The notes: generated by a model not told the origin, from the sequence alone. DNA of 64,000 nucleotides from Sambucus nigra (GCA_949130495.1 OX422217.1:539587137-539651136), one strand, 5' to 3'; shown: positions 48,648-60,810, counted from the stretch's first letter. Numbers and translations are program-made.

Positions 48648-49900
48648 GGAAAGCGGATGGATACCGAACTTAGAAGAGGTAGCAGGGGAACGGATGGAAC
48701 TCTGGGGTGACTTAACTGAAGACCGAAGACAATAAGGATCCAGGCCAAAGGCGTGCGATCGACCTGAGAGGGTGTAAAACGGGATTTATTTTGGAAAAGA
48801 AAGAAGGAAAATATTTTTAACATTTTTTTTAGATTGAAAGACAAAATATTTTATGATTTTTGATAAAGAAAGGAGAAATATATTTGGATTTTTGATAAGG
48901 AAAGGAGAAGTGTTTTTGGAAGACGGGTCTCAGCATGATTATTATTATGTTGTCACTTGTATTAAATTCTCCTAAATGCAAAATGAAATGTCGGACGGGA
49001 CCCGAGCCTGTAAAAGTTGGGTTTTTGTAAAAAGTGCAAAGCTATGGATTGACTTGTAGCCAGGCTCACGAGCAGGGTCCCATTTTAAAAATGTGCGAAA
49101 ATTTAGGCAGTAGGTCGACCTGAAATTTCGACAGAGTTTCGGGTTGAAATTGACAATCTAATATGTGTGTCCTAGGATTGACACCTATATGCGGGTATGA
49201 AGCTTGGTTGGGTGAATTGGAAAGGGTTCCCCCCTTTGGCGTGTCTTACATGATATACGTCTTGCTTTTGAGGTCAATCGGTACGTGTGTACAAGCCATT
49301 TGAAATACCAGAGTGTACGTGAATTGCCTCACTATATACCTCATGGGGATGGACATGTGAGAACGAATTCAATATACTCAGCGTACGTGAACGAGTTTCC
49401 TGCAATATACCTCCCGTCATGACTTCGGTCAAGCGGTACAATGCGGGGTAACCGTTTGATATACGTCGAAGGTACTTAGCCAATGGAAGGTGAGAGTCAT
49501 ATCTCTTAGGCTAACTGCGCCCTGCCGGACCAGCGCCCATCACGAAGTGACCCTCCTGTTACTGGACAAAATTTGGTCAATAACAATGCTCTTTGGTGAT
49601 ATCGTGTGAATCACGCACGATTCTCTTATTAGTATCTTATGATGAGAGTATCCTTCTTGATCAAGCCCGACAGGGAGAAAAGTATGAGTACCAATGGTAT
49701 ACCAAAGTATGGGTGATGCGTGCAACATGAGGATATATGTGATCCTAGGTGCACGTGGTGTAAAGTGTACATGGAGAATTTTCTAGAAGCGTGTGAATAG
49801 AAGCATAAGCTTGAGGTACACATGAATAGTGAAGGCGAAAATAGGGGGATATATAAGAAATTAAAATACCCATGTAAATAGAGTCTAACCCTCAAAAATA
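48648..49900 (-). other. 5' leader of the outer element, no gene seen
   Basis: About 1.25 kb between PBS and gag start. It has repeated 'atacgt' and 'gtacgtg' motifs near 49250-49460 but no open frame with similarity. Some Ogre elements carry an extra ORF here; none is recognisable. Confidence 0.55.
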
Positions 49901-49922
49901 AAATCCCCAGTAGAGTTGCCAC
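49901..49922 (-). promoter_or_regulatory. Primer-binding site of the outer element
   Basis: On the minus strand GGCAACTCTACTGGGGATTT starts two bases after the LTR. It resembles the GGCGACTCTGCTGGGGA primer site of Ogre-like elements (I recall tRNA-Arg as primer), and its position fixes the minus-strand orientation. Confidence 0.75.
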
Positions 49923-51998
49923 TATGGCCATCCCCAGATATATCCCCTCATAGTGGGAAAGGATCCATCTAGGTCCCGCGCGTTCCTCTAAGGAGCGCTT
50001 AGACCGACATCGGTGAATGAGGTAAAAAATGTAGAGAGATAGAGTCGCCAGTCTATTTTACTCAAAACAGACAAAAAAAGGGAGCCATCCGGAAGTACAA
50101 CATCCAAAGACATACTGATACATATGAAACCAAAATAATTCGAAAAGGGTTCCGAGGCTAAGTTACGAAATGGGAAGGTGTTAGGCACCCATTCCTCCCT
50201 TACGATCTCTCATGGATTGTTGTTATTTTCCTTTATTTACCTGTGATATGTGTGCATGTGTATGCGTAGTGGAGATAGGAATCATCGACTTGTATCATGG
50301 AAGAGATAAAGCGAGTCATCCATAGGTATGTTCCTAAAAGTAATATTAGAAAATAGGATTTATACGATTATCCTAACGTCAATCATTATAACGGAATGAT
50401 AACGCATGTGGAATAATACGCCAATAAGAACAAATATACATATATGAAAATACATAGCATTTAAGAGAGTTAAGTTTAAAGAATATAGAAAAATAGGAAA
50501 AAAGTAGAAAAGGGACTCGAGTCTCGAGTTTTACCCCGAGACGCTTACGTAGCCTATAGAGGCATCAAAGTCCACTTAGTTCGTATGCAAAACTAGGGGT
50601 GGGATTTATCCCATAAATCCAATTGGGTACTTCTCTTATATGGGTGTGTGTGTAAAAAAGTGTTTTAGTTGTGAGAAAAGTGTGAGAATTCCTGTTTGGA
50701 ATTTATGAGCAAATCCTCTTTTTCTTATTTTTTGGGTTTTATTTATATGAAAATAAGAGATGTGAAATAATACTAGATAAAAAGTATATTAGGATATGTG
50801 AGATAAAATAATAAAAGTAGTAGGTAACAAAACGGAGAATTTAGGCAAATTTAAGGAGAGAGTGGAGAAAGTTGGACCTTCTTAAATATCTTGAGCTTGA
50901 TCTTGGATGTTGGAGAGCAGCCCTTGCACTTGGATGATGATTGAGAGTACTTAATTCACCGAGTTTGATGAAAAAGGTGATGTAAGGTGAAGGTTGAAAA
51001 GGGATTTGGATATCGAAATCACGCTGGCTTAGAGAAGGGTTTTCTGAGCTTGCTGAGAGTGATGGATCTCTGATTTTCCCTCTTTTTGGAATGAGGTTAG
51101 GCCCTACATTTTATAGGCCCAGGACATTACCGATCAGCATAGACCTGGTCCTGCCAATCGACAGATGTGTTTAGGCACACTACTGATAGGCAGGGCTTGG
51201 AACCTGCCATTTGTCAATGTCTTTCAGGTTCCTTCGAAAAATTGATCGTAGAGCACAAACCGTTGATTCGAATGGTGCACAGGGTGAACGGTTGGAAATA
51301 TATTTTGGAGACCTTTGAAATTCCTTTGGACTGCTCCCAGGTTCAGAAGTTGACTGTAGGTCAAATGTGGCTCGGAAGCGCGTGTTGGTCCTTTGGATGA
51401 GAAAACTTTGGACGTAAATGGATCGTTTGTCTGCATGGTAAGTCAGAATCGCCCACAGGATAGACCATTAGAAATGCTAGGAGATGGAGTTCGACATTCC
51501 AAAGAGTTTGACATGGTTCGGGGAGTTGACTTTGGTCAACTGGGGCCTGGAATCGTTCGGTGACCTTTCAGAGTAAAACAGATCATTCGTCTGTACCGTA
51601 AGTCATAATCATGCACGGGGTGGACCATTGGAAAGGGGTTTCAGTTAAATTTGAAGATTCATGTAGTCTCGGTCGAGCTAAAGAGTTGACTTTGGTCAAA
51701 TGAAGCTTGGGAGCGTCCGGTGACTTCCTGATCGAGTTTTGGGGAAAAATGGGTCGTTCGTCCGCATGGTAAGTCAGAATCGTGCATGAGATGGACCGTT
51801 GGAAAGGTGTTTCAGTGCCCTTTGAATATTCTTTCAGTCTCGATCGAGGTGAAGAGTGTGACTTTTGGTCAAACGGAGCCTGAGAGTGTCTGTTGGCCTT
51901 TAGGTCAGTACCCGGTGTATGACTTGGGTTTGCAATGATAAAGGGATGTGCTAGGGACCTTGGGAAAGGTTAGGGGGTATTATACTGGGGTGTATACA
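49923..51998 (-). repeat. 5' LTR of the outer element
   Basis: 2076 bp, aligned end to end with 9820-11865 at about 88% by eye. The promoter TATA (TATAAAAT, minus strand) is at 51115-51108. The U3 tandem units of 160-175 bp lie at about 51240-51930. Confidence 0.93.
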
Positions 51999-52003
51999 CC
52001 AAG
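51999..52003. other. Right target-site duplication CCAAG of the outer element
   Basis: Exact copy of 9815-9819. Joining the flanks gives 'agctataccaag' then 'catcatcggcggtgg'. Confidence 0.93.
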
Positions 52004-52384
52004 CATCATCGGCGGTGGATTTGTACTCCACCTCTTATTCGTGATTCGCCATCATAGGTATAACATTAGAAACTTGGGAAAGTGTCAATGCTATTATAGT
52101 GTTTGTCTAGAGTAGCATGGTGTGTGTGTGAAATACAACAAAATTCAAAAACAGGAACACTTAGTCTTGAAAACGTACCATGGGGATTTGGGCACCCCAG
52201 TGGCACCCAAACGGCAACACGAGTGGCACGGACACCTCGTGCGTAACTGTTTTGAGCTCAAGAGCTTGCAACTTTTTAAAGCTCAAGAGTTTTGAGAACA
52301 TGATATTAATTAGAGAGATATGGTTATAGATCTTGGGAATCATACGTGATAGGACAAATAATAACTATCCAACATATTGTCCAA

Positions 52385-52975
52385 CTATCAAACGTTAGTC
52401 CCGTGCGAGGTGTCAGTGCTTCTCACAGGGCCGTTTGCGGGGTGTTTTGTTTTTTCACCCTCTAGCGGCATGTTTTTAAACTTAAGTCTAGATATTTTAA
52501 AAAAATTATATTCTCAAATCGGGGGTACCGTGACCACGCGGTCAGTTCCTACGAGTTACATTGGTCCCGTGCGAGGTATTCGCGTCTGTCACGGGGCCGT
52601 TTGGGTGTGTTTTAGTTTTTCAACCTCTAACGGCATGTTTTTAACCTTAAGTTTAAATATTTTTAAAATTTTGTCATATTCTCAAACTGGGGATATCGTG
52701 ACCACGCGATCAGTTCCCGCGAGTTACTTTGGTCCCATGCGAGGTGTCCGCGCCTCTCATGGGGCCATTTGAGGGGTGTTTTGTTTTTTCGCTCTCTAAG
52801 GGCATGTTTTAAAGCAAAAGTATATATATTTTCAAATTATCATCATATTCTCAAACAGGGGGCCCCGTGACCACGCGGTCAGTTTCTTCGAGTTACATAG
52901 GTCCCGTGCGAGGTGTTTGAGCCTCTCATGGGCCATTTGGGGGGTCTTGTGTGTTTTCTCCCTTTAAATGCAGGT
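52385..52975 (+). repeat. Satellite units in the left palindrome arm (about 3.5)
   Basis: Same monomer as array B: 'gtcccgtgcgaggtgt', 'cacggggccgtttg', 'tacgagttacattggtcccg' and 'catgtttttaa-cttaagt', at about 170-bp spacing and the same strand as array B. A partial inverted unit is at 52145-52245. Confidence 0.88.
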
Positions 52976-53929
52976 TTAGCAAGAAAATCTGCCTTTTATG
53001 GCCTTACCAAATGCAACATTTTGTAGAGCTCATTGAAATTGTTTTGGAAATGAATTCTGGATAATATGATGCATTTTCCCATTTGGAGTTTGATAGAGTA
53101 TTCCAAATACGACCCCTCTCATTACGGGGACTGTGGGCTTCAACAATATCCACCAATCTAGGACACTCCAATAGTATTTTACCCCATTCTTGATGTTTCT
53201 CATTTACAACACTCCTTTTTCCTTCTTCGTGTGTTCCTTCGCCGTGATTTTCTCACCGGAAAACTTCTCATGGAAATTATATCTTTCTCCCGGTACGCTT
53301 TGGTCTTTCGGCCACGAATACAGGTTCGTCATGCGTACAACTTATTTAATCACACACCTTTTTTCTTGGAGAAGATTAAGATCTATAATTTCATTTCCAG
53401 ATTTTTCAGGATTGCTGAGGTTATGAAACGGGTATTTCCAGATTTCCATTTTTTAATAAAAAAATGGAAAGTTAAATTCCCATTTCATAATCTCAACAAT
53501 TCTGACAAATCTAGAAATGAAAATATAGGTCTTAAGCTTCTCTAGGAAAAAAGATGTGCGATTAAATAAGATGTAAACATGACAAACATGTATTCATGGC
53601 AGAAAGGACAAAGCGTACTGGGAGTAAGCTATAATTTGTATGAGAAGCTTGACGGTGAGAAAATCATGGAGAATGAACACATAAAGAAAAGGAAAAGGAG
53701 TGTTGTAAATGAGAAACATCAAGAATGGGGGAATATACTACTGTAGTATCCTGGATTGGTGGATATTGATGAAGGCCAAAATTCCCGTAATTGGAGGAGT
53801 CGTATTTGGAATACTCTATCAAACTCCAAATGGGAAAACACATCATATTATCCGAGAGTCTTTTCCAGAATAATTTCAATGAGCTCTACAACACGCTGCA
53901 TTTGGTAAAGCTAGAAAATCTATATTTTC

Positions 53930-54525
53930 TTGCCAAACATGCCTTTAGAGACCCAGAGCACCCCAAATGGCTCCGTGAGAGATGCAAACACGTCACACGG
54001 ACCAACGTAACTCACAGGAACTGACCACGTGGTCACGGGATCCCCAGTTTGAGAATATGAGAATAATTTGAAAATATATAGACTTACACTTAAAAACATG
54101 CCTTTAGACGGTGAAAAAATAAAACACCCCCAAACGGCCCCCATGAAAGGAACGAACACCTCACACGGGACCAAAGTAACTCGCAAGAACTTACCACATG
54201 GTCACGGGACTCCCGATTTGAGAATATAAAGATAATTTAAAAATATCTAGACTTAAGGTTAAAAACATGTCACTAGAGGGTGAAAAATTGAAACACCACC
54301 CAAAGGGCCCCATAAGAGGTGCTAACACCTCGCACGGGATCAGTGTAACTCGCAGGTAATGGTCATGTGGTCACAGGACCCCTGATTTGTGAATATGACA
54401 ATAATTTCAAAATATATAGACTTAAGCTTAAAAACATATCGTTACAGGTGGAAAAATCAAAACACCCCGCAAATGGCCCTGTGAGAGTCACCAACACCTC
54501 GCATGGGACCAACGTCCAATCGTTC
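53930..54525 (-). repeat. Satellite units in the right palindrome arm (about 3.5)
   Basis: Inverted partners of the left-arm units, with 'caccccgcaaatggccc', 'aacacctcgca-gggac' and 'ttaagcttaaaaacat'. A partial unit near 54660-54760 mirrors that at 52145. Confidence 0.88.
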
Positions 54526-55004
54526 AATAATATGTTGGATAGTTATTGGTTGTTGTAGCATGTAAGATGCCTAAGGTATCTAACCATCTCAATCTAAGTA
54601 ATGTCATGTTCGTAAAACTTTTAAGCTCTAAAAATTTGCAAAACTCTTGAGCTCGAAACAGTTGCGCACAAGGTGTTCGTGCCGCTCGCGGTGCTGTTTG
54701 GGTACCGCTGGGGGTGCCTACACCCCCGCGGTATGTTTTCAAGCCTAATTATGTCTATTTTCGAATTTTTTTGTATTTCACACACACACCATGCTACTCT
54801 AGACAAACAATGTAGTAGCTTTGACACATTCCCAAGTTTCCAACTCCATACCTATAATGGCGAATCCTGAATATGAGGTGGAGTAGAAATCCACCGCTGA
54901 CGAGGCTTGGTAAACCTCTATACTAATTTTTATTGATAAATATCTAATCGTGAAGCTCTTAAACTTCCCCGAGTCTTGCGACTGATTATCATCGGTTGGT
55001 AGGT

Positions 55005-55460
55005 CACTACAAGAAAAAAGATTTTTTATGACATTTTTTAAGTGTCATAAAACGTATTTTATGACGCTTTATTTTTTATTGAAAAGCATTATAACTTTGG
55101 GTATGATAATTGATACCCATAAAAAGTGTCATATCAGGTAATGATTATAGATGACTTTTTTTCCTAAATTGTCTTATCTGCTACAAAAAAAGGGTCATAG
55201 TATACTCTATAAGATGTCATATTTGATTTAAAAAGCGTCATGATAAACAATTTTCAAAATTGTAAAAAGATCATCTAAAAAATTTCATCACATGAGGGTT
55301 TAATATAAACAGTCATAAGTTAAACAAGTAATAAAAAAATAATAACCAATATTGATGTCATAATTGACAAATAAATCTAAACACAAATCAAAATTTACAA
55401 TAACAAAAAAACAATTTTAATTTTTTTTGTATTTGAAGTCAAGTACACCTAAAATGCACC
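55005..55460 (+). mobile_element. CACTA terminus, second family (CACTACAAGAAAAAAG)
   Basis: CACTACAAGAAAAAAG is a classical plant CACTA inverted-repeat start. It is followed by subterminal motifs 'tttatgaca', 'aagtgtcataaaacg', 'aaaaagtgtcatatc' and 'aaaagcgtcatgat' in both orientations over about 300 bp. The body extends to the right. No matching right terminus (CTTGTAGTG) was found before 64000. Confidence 0.75.
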
Positions 55461-56868
55461 AAACCAAGCCAATTGTCCATATAAAAAAAATAGTGTGAAA
55501 CAACTAAATATACCCATCATCTACATTAATTATCCACAAAAAATAATGACCTACTATATGTATCATCGCTATATATACTCACTATGTACATCATTCAAAA
55601 AAGTCTCCAAAAAATGTACATCCAAAAATCACGCAAAAATGTGTGGTTCTCCTTTGGCTTTCGCAAAATTGTGTCGACAAAGTGATCCAAATCATATAAT
55701 ATAAGGCTGAATAAATTCAATGAACTCATGTTGAAGTTCATTGATCTCATGAGTTTGATATGACGACCTTCCAGCCAACTCCTTCATCTAAACAAGACAA
55801 ATAAAATTAGATTTAGCTTTTATCACATCTAAATAAAAAATAATGTACAAAAATATTTAAAAACATGTGACCTTTATTTTTATAGACTTCGATGAATTTT
55901 CCAAGACCTCTCTCATGAACTTCAATACAAAAAAACCACACACAATTTCACCTCATTGTTTAGGGCCCTTAAAAATAAAGAAGTTATTGTATTACTCATG
56001 TCAAATGTGAATACCTAAATATTAAATTTAATTTATCGAACAAATACCTTAGCATTCTCCCAATTTAGTAGTGATCTTTTTCCTTTGATTGTCACTTCAA
56101 TAAAAAAAACACAATGACATATTTATATTACAATTATATAAAATGAAATGAATAATTTTATTATAAGTGTGATGTATCATTTTTATGTGGTACTATGTAT
56201 CAAGAGCAATGTATTTGCAAAGTGTCATGTGTCATTTTTATGTGGTCCTATGAATTCAAAAGATATGTAGTACAAATCTACATGTTCTCATCATAGAAGG
56301 AAAATTCTATCATTGTAGGACTCTGTTGCACTCATATATGTCCATGAGATTGAGATCACTCTATGTCATCTTTTTTTTAAACATTATATGTCATCTTAAA
56401 GACAAACATTTAGGAATAATAAAACCAACTTGAGTAAAAATATAAATAAAACGAGTACACGAGTCATAATTTTTTACATGAATGCGATACGATCACAACA
56501 CAACATCAAGTAAAAAAATCAATGCGAACTTGTGAAATTGTGTCAATTTAGGGTAAATTCCGTGTCACATGTAACCACCCTCTGTGGTTAATAATTAAGC
56601 ATGGTTGCCTAATTATTTTTCATAGATTTTTTTAAATCAGTTCAAGGTAAGAAATATCGATTATTCTAATAACACCCAAATGCCAGTTTATATTGAGTAG
56701 TTATTCTATCTAGACATACTATCCATTTAAGAATTTCAGCCTAGATTAGGGGGATGCAACAAATATAGGAGGGGTAGTTTTAAAATCTCATATTCTTTTA
56801 TATACTAATTTTTGAAATAAGACTCTTAATTCGAGAAAAAGGTAATACATAAAAGCAAGTCTTCATGT
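55461..56868. other. AT-rich DNA with possible short minus-strand exons
   Basis: Two minus-strand segments look exon-like. One is about 55790-55705, open after a 'ttgtttag' acceptor-like site (MKELAGRSSYQTHEINELQ). The other is about 55930-55870 after 'tgtattgaag' (VHERGLGKFIEVYKN in one frame). I do not recognise them. A small duplication 'tgt-tcatttttatgtggt-cta' occurs at about 56171 and 56227. Confidence 0.3.
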
Positions 56869-57405
56869 ATCTTTAATGGTTCAGTTTCAGAGGCAGTCGC
56901 ATCCCAATCTAGAACGTGTTCTTCAACGATTTTCTTGAGAAATTTTAGTTTCACATCAGGATCGGGTGGAAGAACTGATAGTATCTCTACGAAATGTAAT
57001 TATAGGGGAAACATAAACCTCAATTTAGAAGTAGATGTTAGCTCGTGGCTTCCTAAAAGATAAAGCCCAATAAAGAGCATAATGGACATATGGTTATGTT
57101 ATTCAATAACCCATCTCAAAGTGGTTCAAAGGAAGACTTTCGCTGGTTAAGTCATTTAGAAGAAAATACAAAAATAGTACACAAAAGAAAAGAAAAAATG
57201 TTGGGAGTTAACCTCTTGACTTAATTGAGACATAAGAGAATAATTCATATAACTTGACGATTTACACCATATTCTGGCATGAGCTCTATTGCAGCTGCTA
57301 CAAATTCCCTCCCATATTTTCCCAAACAATAGAATTTGAACCTTTAGCAATTCTTTCAAACCTGAACATCTTGGTGCAGCAAAACAAAATCTGGAAATAG
57401 CTTAT
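56869..57405 (-). pseudogene. IST1-like (Vps4-regulator family) gene fragment, two exons
   Basis: Exon-like block 57405-57195 reads FCFAAPRCSG, then LLKVQILFG and, after a one-base shift, KYGREFVAAAIELMPEYGVN plus RQVI. The second block, 56986-56880, follows an acceptor-like 'ttcgtag' and reads ILSVLPPDPDVKLKFLKKIV then EEHVLDWDATASETE. Order and content match plant IST1-domain proteins (APRC-D-PEL...KYGKEF..AA.ELMPD.GVNRQ...LSVRAPSPDVKLKLLKEIA.EH..DWD), ESCRT-associated factors that bind Vps4. The N-terminal helices and C-terminal tail are missing, and an in-frame stop follows RQVI. It is a decayed copy or captured fragment, not a working gene. Confidence 0.75.
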
Positions 57406-60400
57406 TTCAAGTCTAAAGGACATTCCCTGAATGTTGTAAAGGCATTTAAATTCAATGTTAGATGATCAGTATAATTAGACTATAATAGACTTGAAGTTAA
57501 GTCACACTTCATAAGAGCCAAAGAAATTGAAAAGCTATAAATTAGTCAAATAACCATAATCAAGATGACATTATATGTTGTCCCTGTAACTTACGTATTG
57601 CCCTTTGTAATACATTCATTGTATTTTATGCGATTCTAGTTCATTTCCTCCACCCTTTGTTCATTTGACTTCCTTAATCACTAACTATACTACAAGAAGT
57701 TTTCACAGTGATAAAAAATTACGCAAATGATAAATTGATGTAAACACGGACAAAAATATAAATTACGCCCAATATAAGTTGATCACAATCAGTTTTCTCG
57801 CCCACACTATACTTACGTCCGATATCTTGATCTGAGATAAGACAAGTTTAATGTCTCACCTGCACAATCTGATTGAAAGTTCTTAAAATAGTAGGCTGGT
57901 GACAACCATTATACTGAATCTCTTCGATGGCTTCGTGTGAGACTTGTCATATGTGAAGCAAAGACTGGGTTTATGAAGGCCCCGTAGAGTGGCATCATAA
58001 CTTCAGGAATTTTGGATTTTGGATGAGAAAGAATTTCTGAGCAAGAATTTTGGATGACTCATAGAGTGGCATCATAACTTCAAGAATGCTAAAATCCTAA
58101 GTCAAATGATAGTTATAGGTATAAGAACATGGGTTTATGAAGGCCCCGTAGGACCACCGGTGGAAGGAGTCAAAGAGGTCTCACAGGTCTACAGATCAAT
58201 AAGCAAATAATGAAGTATCAAATAACCTGTACAGTAAATATCAAATAATCTAGGTGTGGTGCATAAGTCTCACATTTAAAAGACCACATATTGAAGTCAA
58301 AACAATTGAATAACAATTTATTTTAATTGGAAAACTACCATGTAAACTTGGTGGTAATTTTTCATAGAACAACTATTAACAATTATGCACTTACTACCAT
58401 ATTTTTTTGGTTTGAGTAAAGTGAAAATAGGAGTTGCAGTTTCATAAACTACTCAACATGATTCAGAACCGATAAAGACCTTATTTAAAACCCATTATTG
58501 ATTGTCACCCTATTTAAAAACCTCTAATCATGTATAAAACTGTAACTACAAGCTATATAATGTAATTTTGGAAAAAATAGTGACATAACTTAACTTAAAT
58601 ACATGAAAAAATACTTCTCAATATTTTACTTTCCATCAAGCAGGGAAAAAAGGAAATAAAGAAGTCCATGTCAATTAAATGGAGCCTAAGTTGCAGTTTA
58701 ACAACAACATGATTCAGAGAAATTCTCATGCTATTTGGGAATACAAGTTTTCCTGTACACATTAGTAAGGCATTATTTCGTACAAGGTTAATTATTTTTC
58801 AATATGGTGACAATTAATTGGTGAAGTTAAATATTTCACATGTTTGGAGTTGAAACAATTATTTGTATGAAACTGTAAATAAGCGTACACACTAAATAAT
58901 TTAATTTTTGACAAAAACAATGAACAAAATATAACTCCATATAAGTGAAATTTTCACAATTTTTCTTTTATCTGGATTAAAAAAAATTAACCTAAACTGA
59001 ACAGGGCATAAGTTGGCTATAGCAATAGCACACTGGTAACCACACTACAAAAGGCTATAAAATAACAATCACAAAATAAAAGGAAATTTTGATATCTACC
59101 AATACAACTTGCATGAGGACAATCTTTCCACTAGGTATCAAATATAGTTTCAACTTTCATGAAGACACTCTCCCACGTATTTGTCGAAAAGGGGGTTACA
59201 AAGTGGTTAGGGATGGTTTTGGATGGTTGCGAGACTTAAGGAGTTTTTTATAACCCGAACCTCCACACGAACGAGCCCTTTAAACTTCCACATGTGAGCT
59301 AAATAAGGGGGATGTTGTGCTAGAACCACCGTGACACACACCCCGCGTCATATCTGGTATCCTTTGGGATGTTTTGGAACTAGAGACCTATGGTCTTTTC
59401 AATTCACCCCTTAGTGCGGGACTAACCAGATTAAATAGGTATCTGCAAACCGAGTGGTATTAATTTCAAGAGAGGGGTTCTTTGTCATATAACTTAGTTA
59501 TAGATTAAAACATGATCATTGAACATACTTTTAATAATGATTAAAGGTTCAATGAATTTTAACTGAGAAAGACCCTAGTATTGATCACGCTGATAGGCTA
59601 AGCAAGCCGATAATTAGCTCCCGTAAGTGAGCCAATCTTATAAATTGAAGATCCTCAATTAGTACATCAGTAGGCATAAGAAACTCACCTCTATCAGAGA
59701 TGATTTTTTTTCTTCCCTTTTTTTTGGTGACACTACTAGTTAAACAAGTCAGGTCAGTGTTGACTAACACTTAGCTCAAATGCAAATGACACAGTAGAAC
59801 AAGTCAGGTCATTTTACTCTACTAGTTAAACAAGTCTGGTCATTTGACACTACTTTGTCAGAATTATGGTCTTAGATGCATTAAATTTTTATAAGTTCTA
59901 TGAGTGGTAAAAATGGATTAGTAAAATTTAATATTTGTTTTATTATTATGGTAAATAGGTGTACCGTTGTCCATCTACTTGCTTTCATGTTGAAAACTCA
60001 AAATTCCCACACAATTTTAGTGAATCTAATGCCTATTGAAGTAGGATTATGAAGAATTCATGAGTTGAGATTTAGTGTCTCAACTTTATTTGATGCCTAT
60101 AAAAGCCATCGCATTTGAATTTCACTCCCTATCTATTCCCTCAGGAGCTCACGTCATGCTAGAGGTTGGCAAACATATTACAACGCTTTATTTATACTTC
60201 ATATTTGTTCTTTCCTTTTTGTTCCTCGAAGCTATGATTGTTGTTCATTCATTATGTTGATTTACTTCAAACTGTCTATATATTACCCATAATTTCAATA
60301 CAAAATCTTTACCATTAGGACATATCAGATGCGACGGCTAAACATTTATACATTCGTTTATCTTTTATTAATAACATGGTTCAATGTAAAGGCCTAGATG

Positions 60401-60810
60401 AACTGATATGGTTGAGTTGATTTGGTTTCATTATTCACAAATTCGAAACCATTTCCAGTACCTATATATTAGAGAAATCAACCCGACTCGCTAATTTTGA
60501 TACATAAACAGTAGAAATATGGCCTAGTCTTACTATTTTTTGTTAATTCACATAATGTATCATTTTTTACCGCTTTAAACCGATACAAATCCATTTGTGT
60601 GCGATGGTGTTGTACTCCCAATTAGGCACACAAATCTTATTGTTTAGTAGTTACTCCAACTATCTGAACTTGCGACCTATTACAGGATTGTGAAGAATAA
60701 TCCTACACATGTTATAGAACCACCTTCCAGATGGCATATAGAATCAAGTAATAGCAAAAAACATAACATGTAAAGCAACTAGAAATTATTTTATGTATAA
60801 ATCATTCTTA
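57406..60810. other. AT-rich DNA without recognised genes
   Basis: Contains a CACTA-like start 'actacaagaagttttcaca' at about 57692, a local duplication of 'gggtttatgaaggccccgta' and 'agagtggcatcataacttca' between 57955 and 58155, and a triplicated 'tagttaaacaagtc-ggtca' motif at 59735-59840. No protein similarity was recognised on either strand. Confidence 0.5.

Larger units (their letters stand above)
9820..51998 (-). mobile_element. Outer LTR retrotransposon, Ogre/Tat type, with nested insertions
   Basis: Two LTRs of about 2.05 kb flank the block and a perfect 5-bp duplication borders it. On the minus strand the LTR reads TGTAGACACCCC to GGCCACA, the PBS follows at 49922, then gag, protease, RT, RNase H, archaeal-type RNase H and integrase, with the PPT before 11865. 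Removing the 23.8-kb middle insertion leaves about 18.35 kb, within the large sizes known for Ogre-like elements. Two antisense genes lie between integrase and the 3' LTR. All coding parts carry stops or frameshifts, so it is dead. The LTRs differ at roughly one base in eight, making it the oldest of the three nested elements. Confidence 0.93.
52004..54905. repeat. Giant palindrome, arms ~1.45 kb, no spacer
   Basis: The sequence from 52004 reads as a diverged reverse complement of that ending at 54905. Outer ends are 'ggcggtggattt-tactccac' and its inverse 'gtgga-t-gaaatccaccgc'. Shared landmarks are 'tgtctagagtagcatggtgt' (52106 and inverse near 54790), 'ccaacatatt' (52374 / 54533), 'tttggagtttgatagagtat' (53082 / 53815) and 'cttatttaatcacaca' (53340 / 53560). 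The arms meet at 53456 in 'ccattttttaataaaaaaatgg'. Each arm contains units of the ~170-bp satellite. RNA crossing it would fold into a hairpin of about 1.4 kb. The small ORFs inside are not gene-like. Confidence 0.92.

Noticed and set aside
57692..57760. 'actacaagaagttttcacag' as a confirmed CACTA element
   Set aside because: The first C is missing, and neither subterminal arrays nor an inverted partner were seen; kept only as a remark in the spacer entry.
59045..59060. 'cacactacaaaaggc' as another CACTA terminus
   Set aside because: No subterminal repeats follow and no partner end was found; a chance match is likely.
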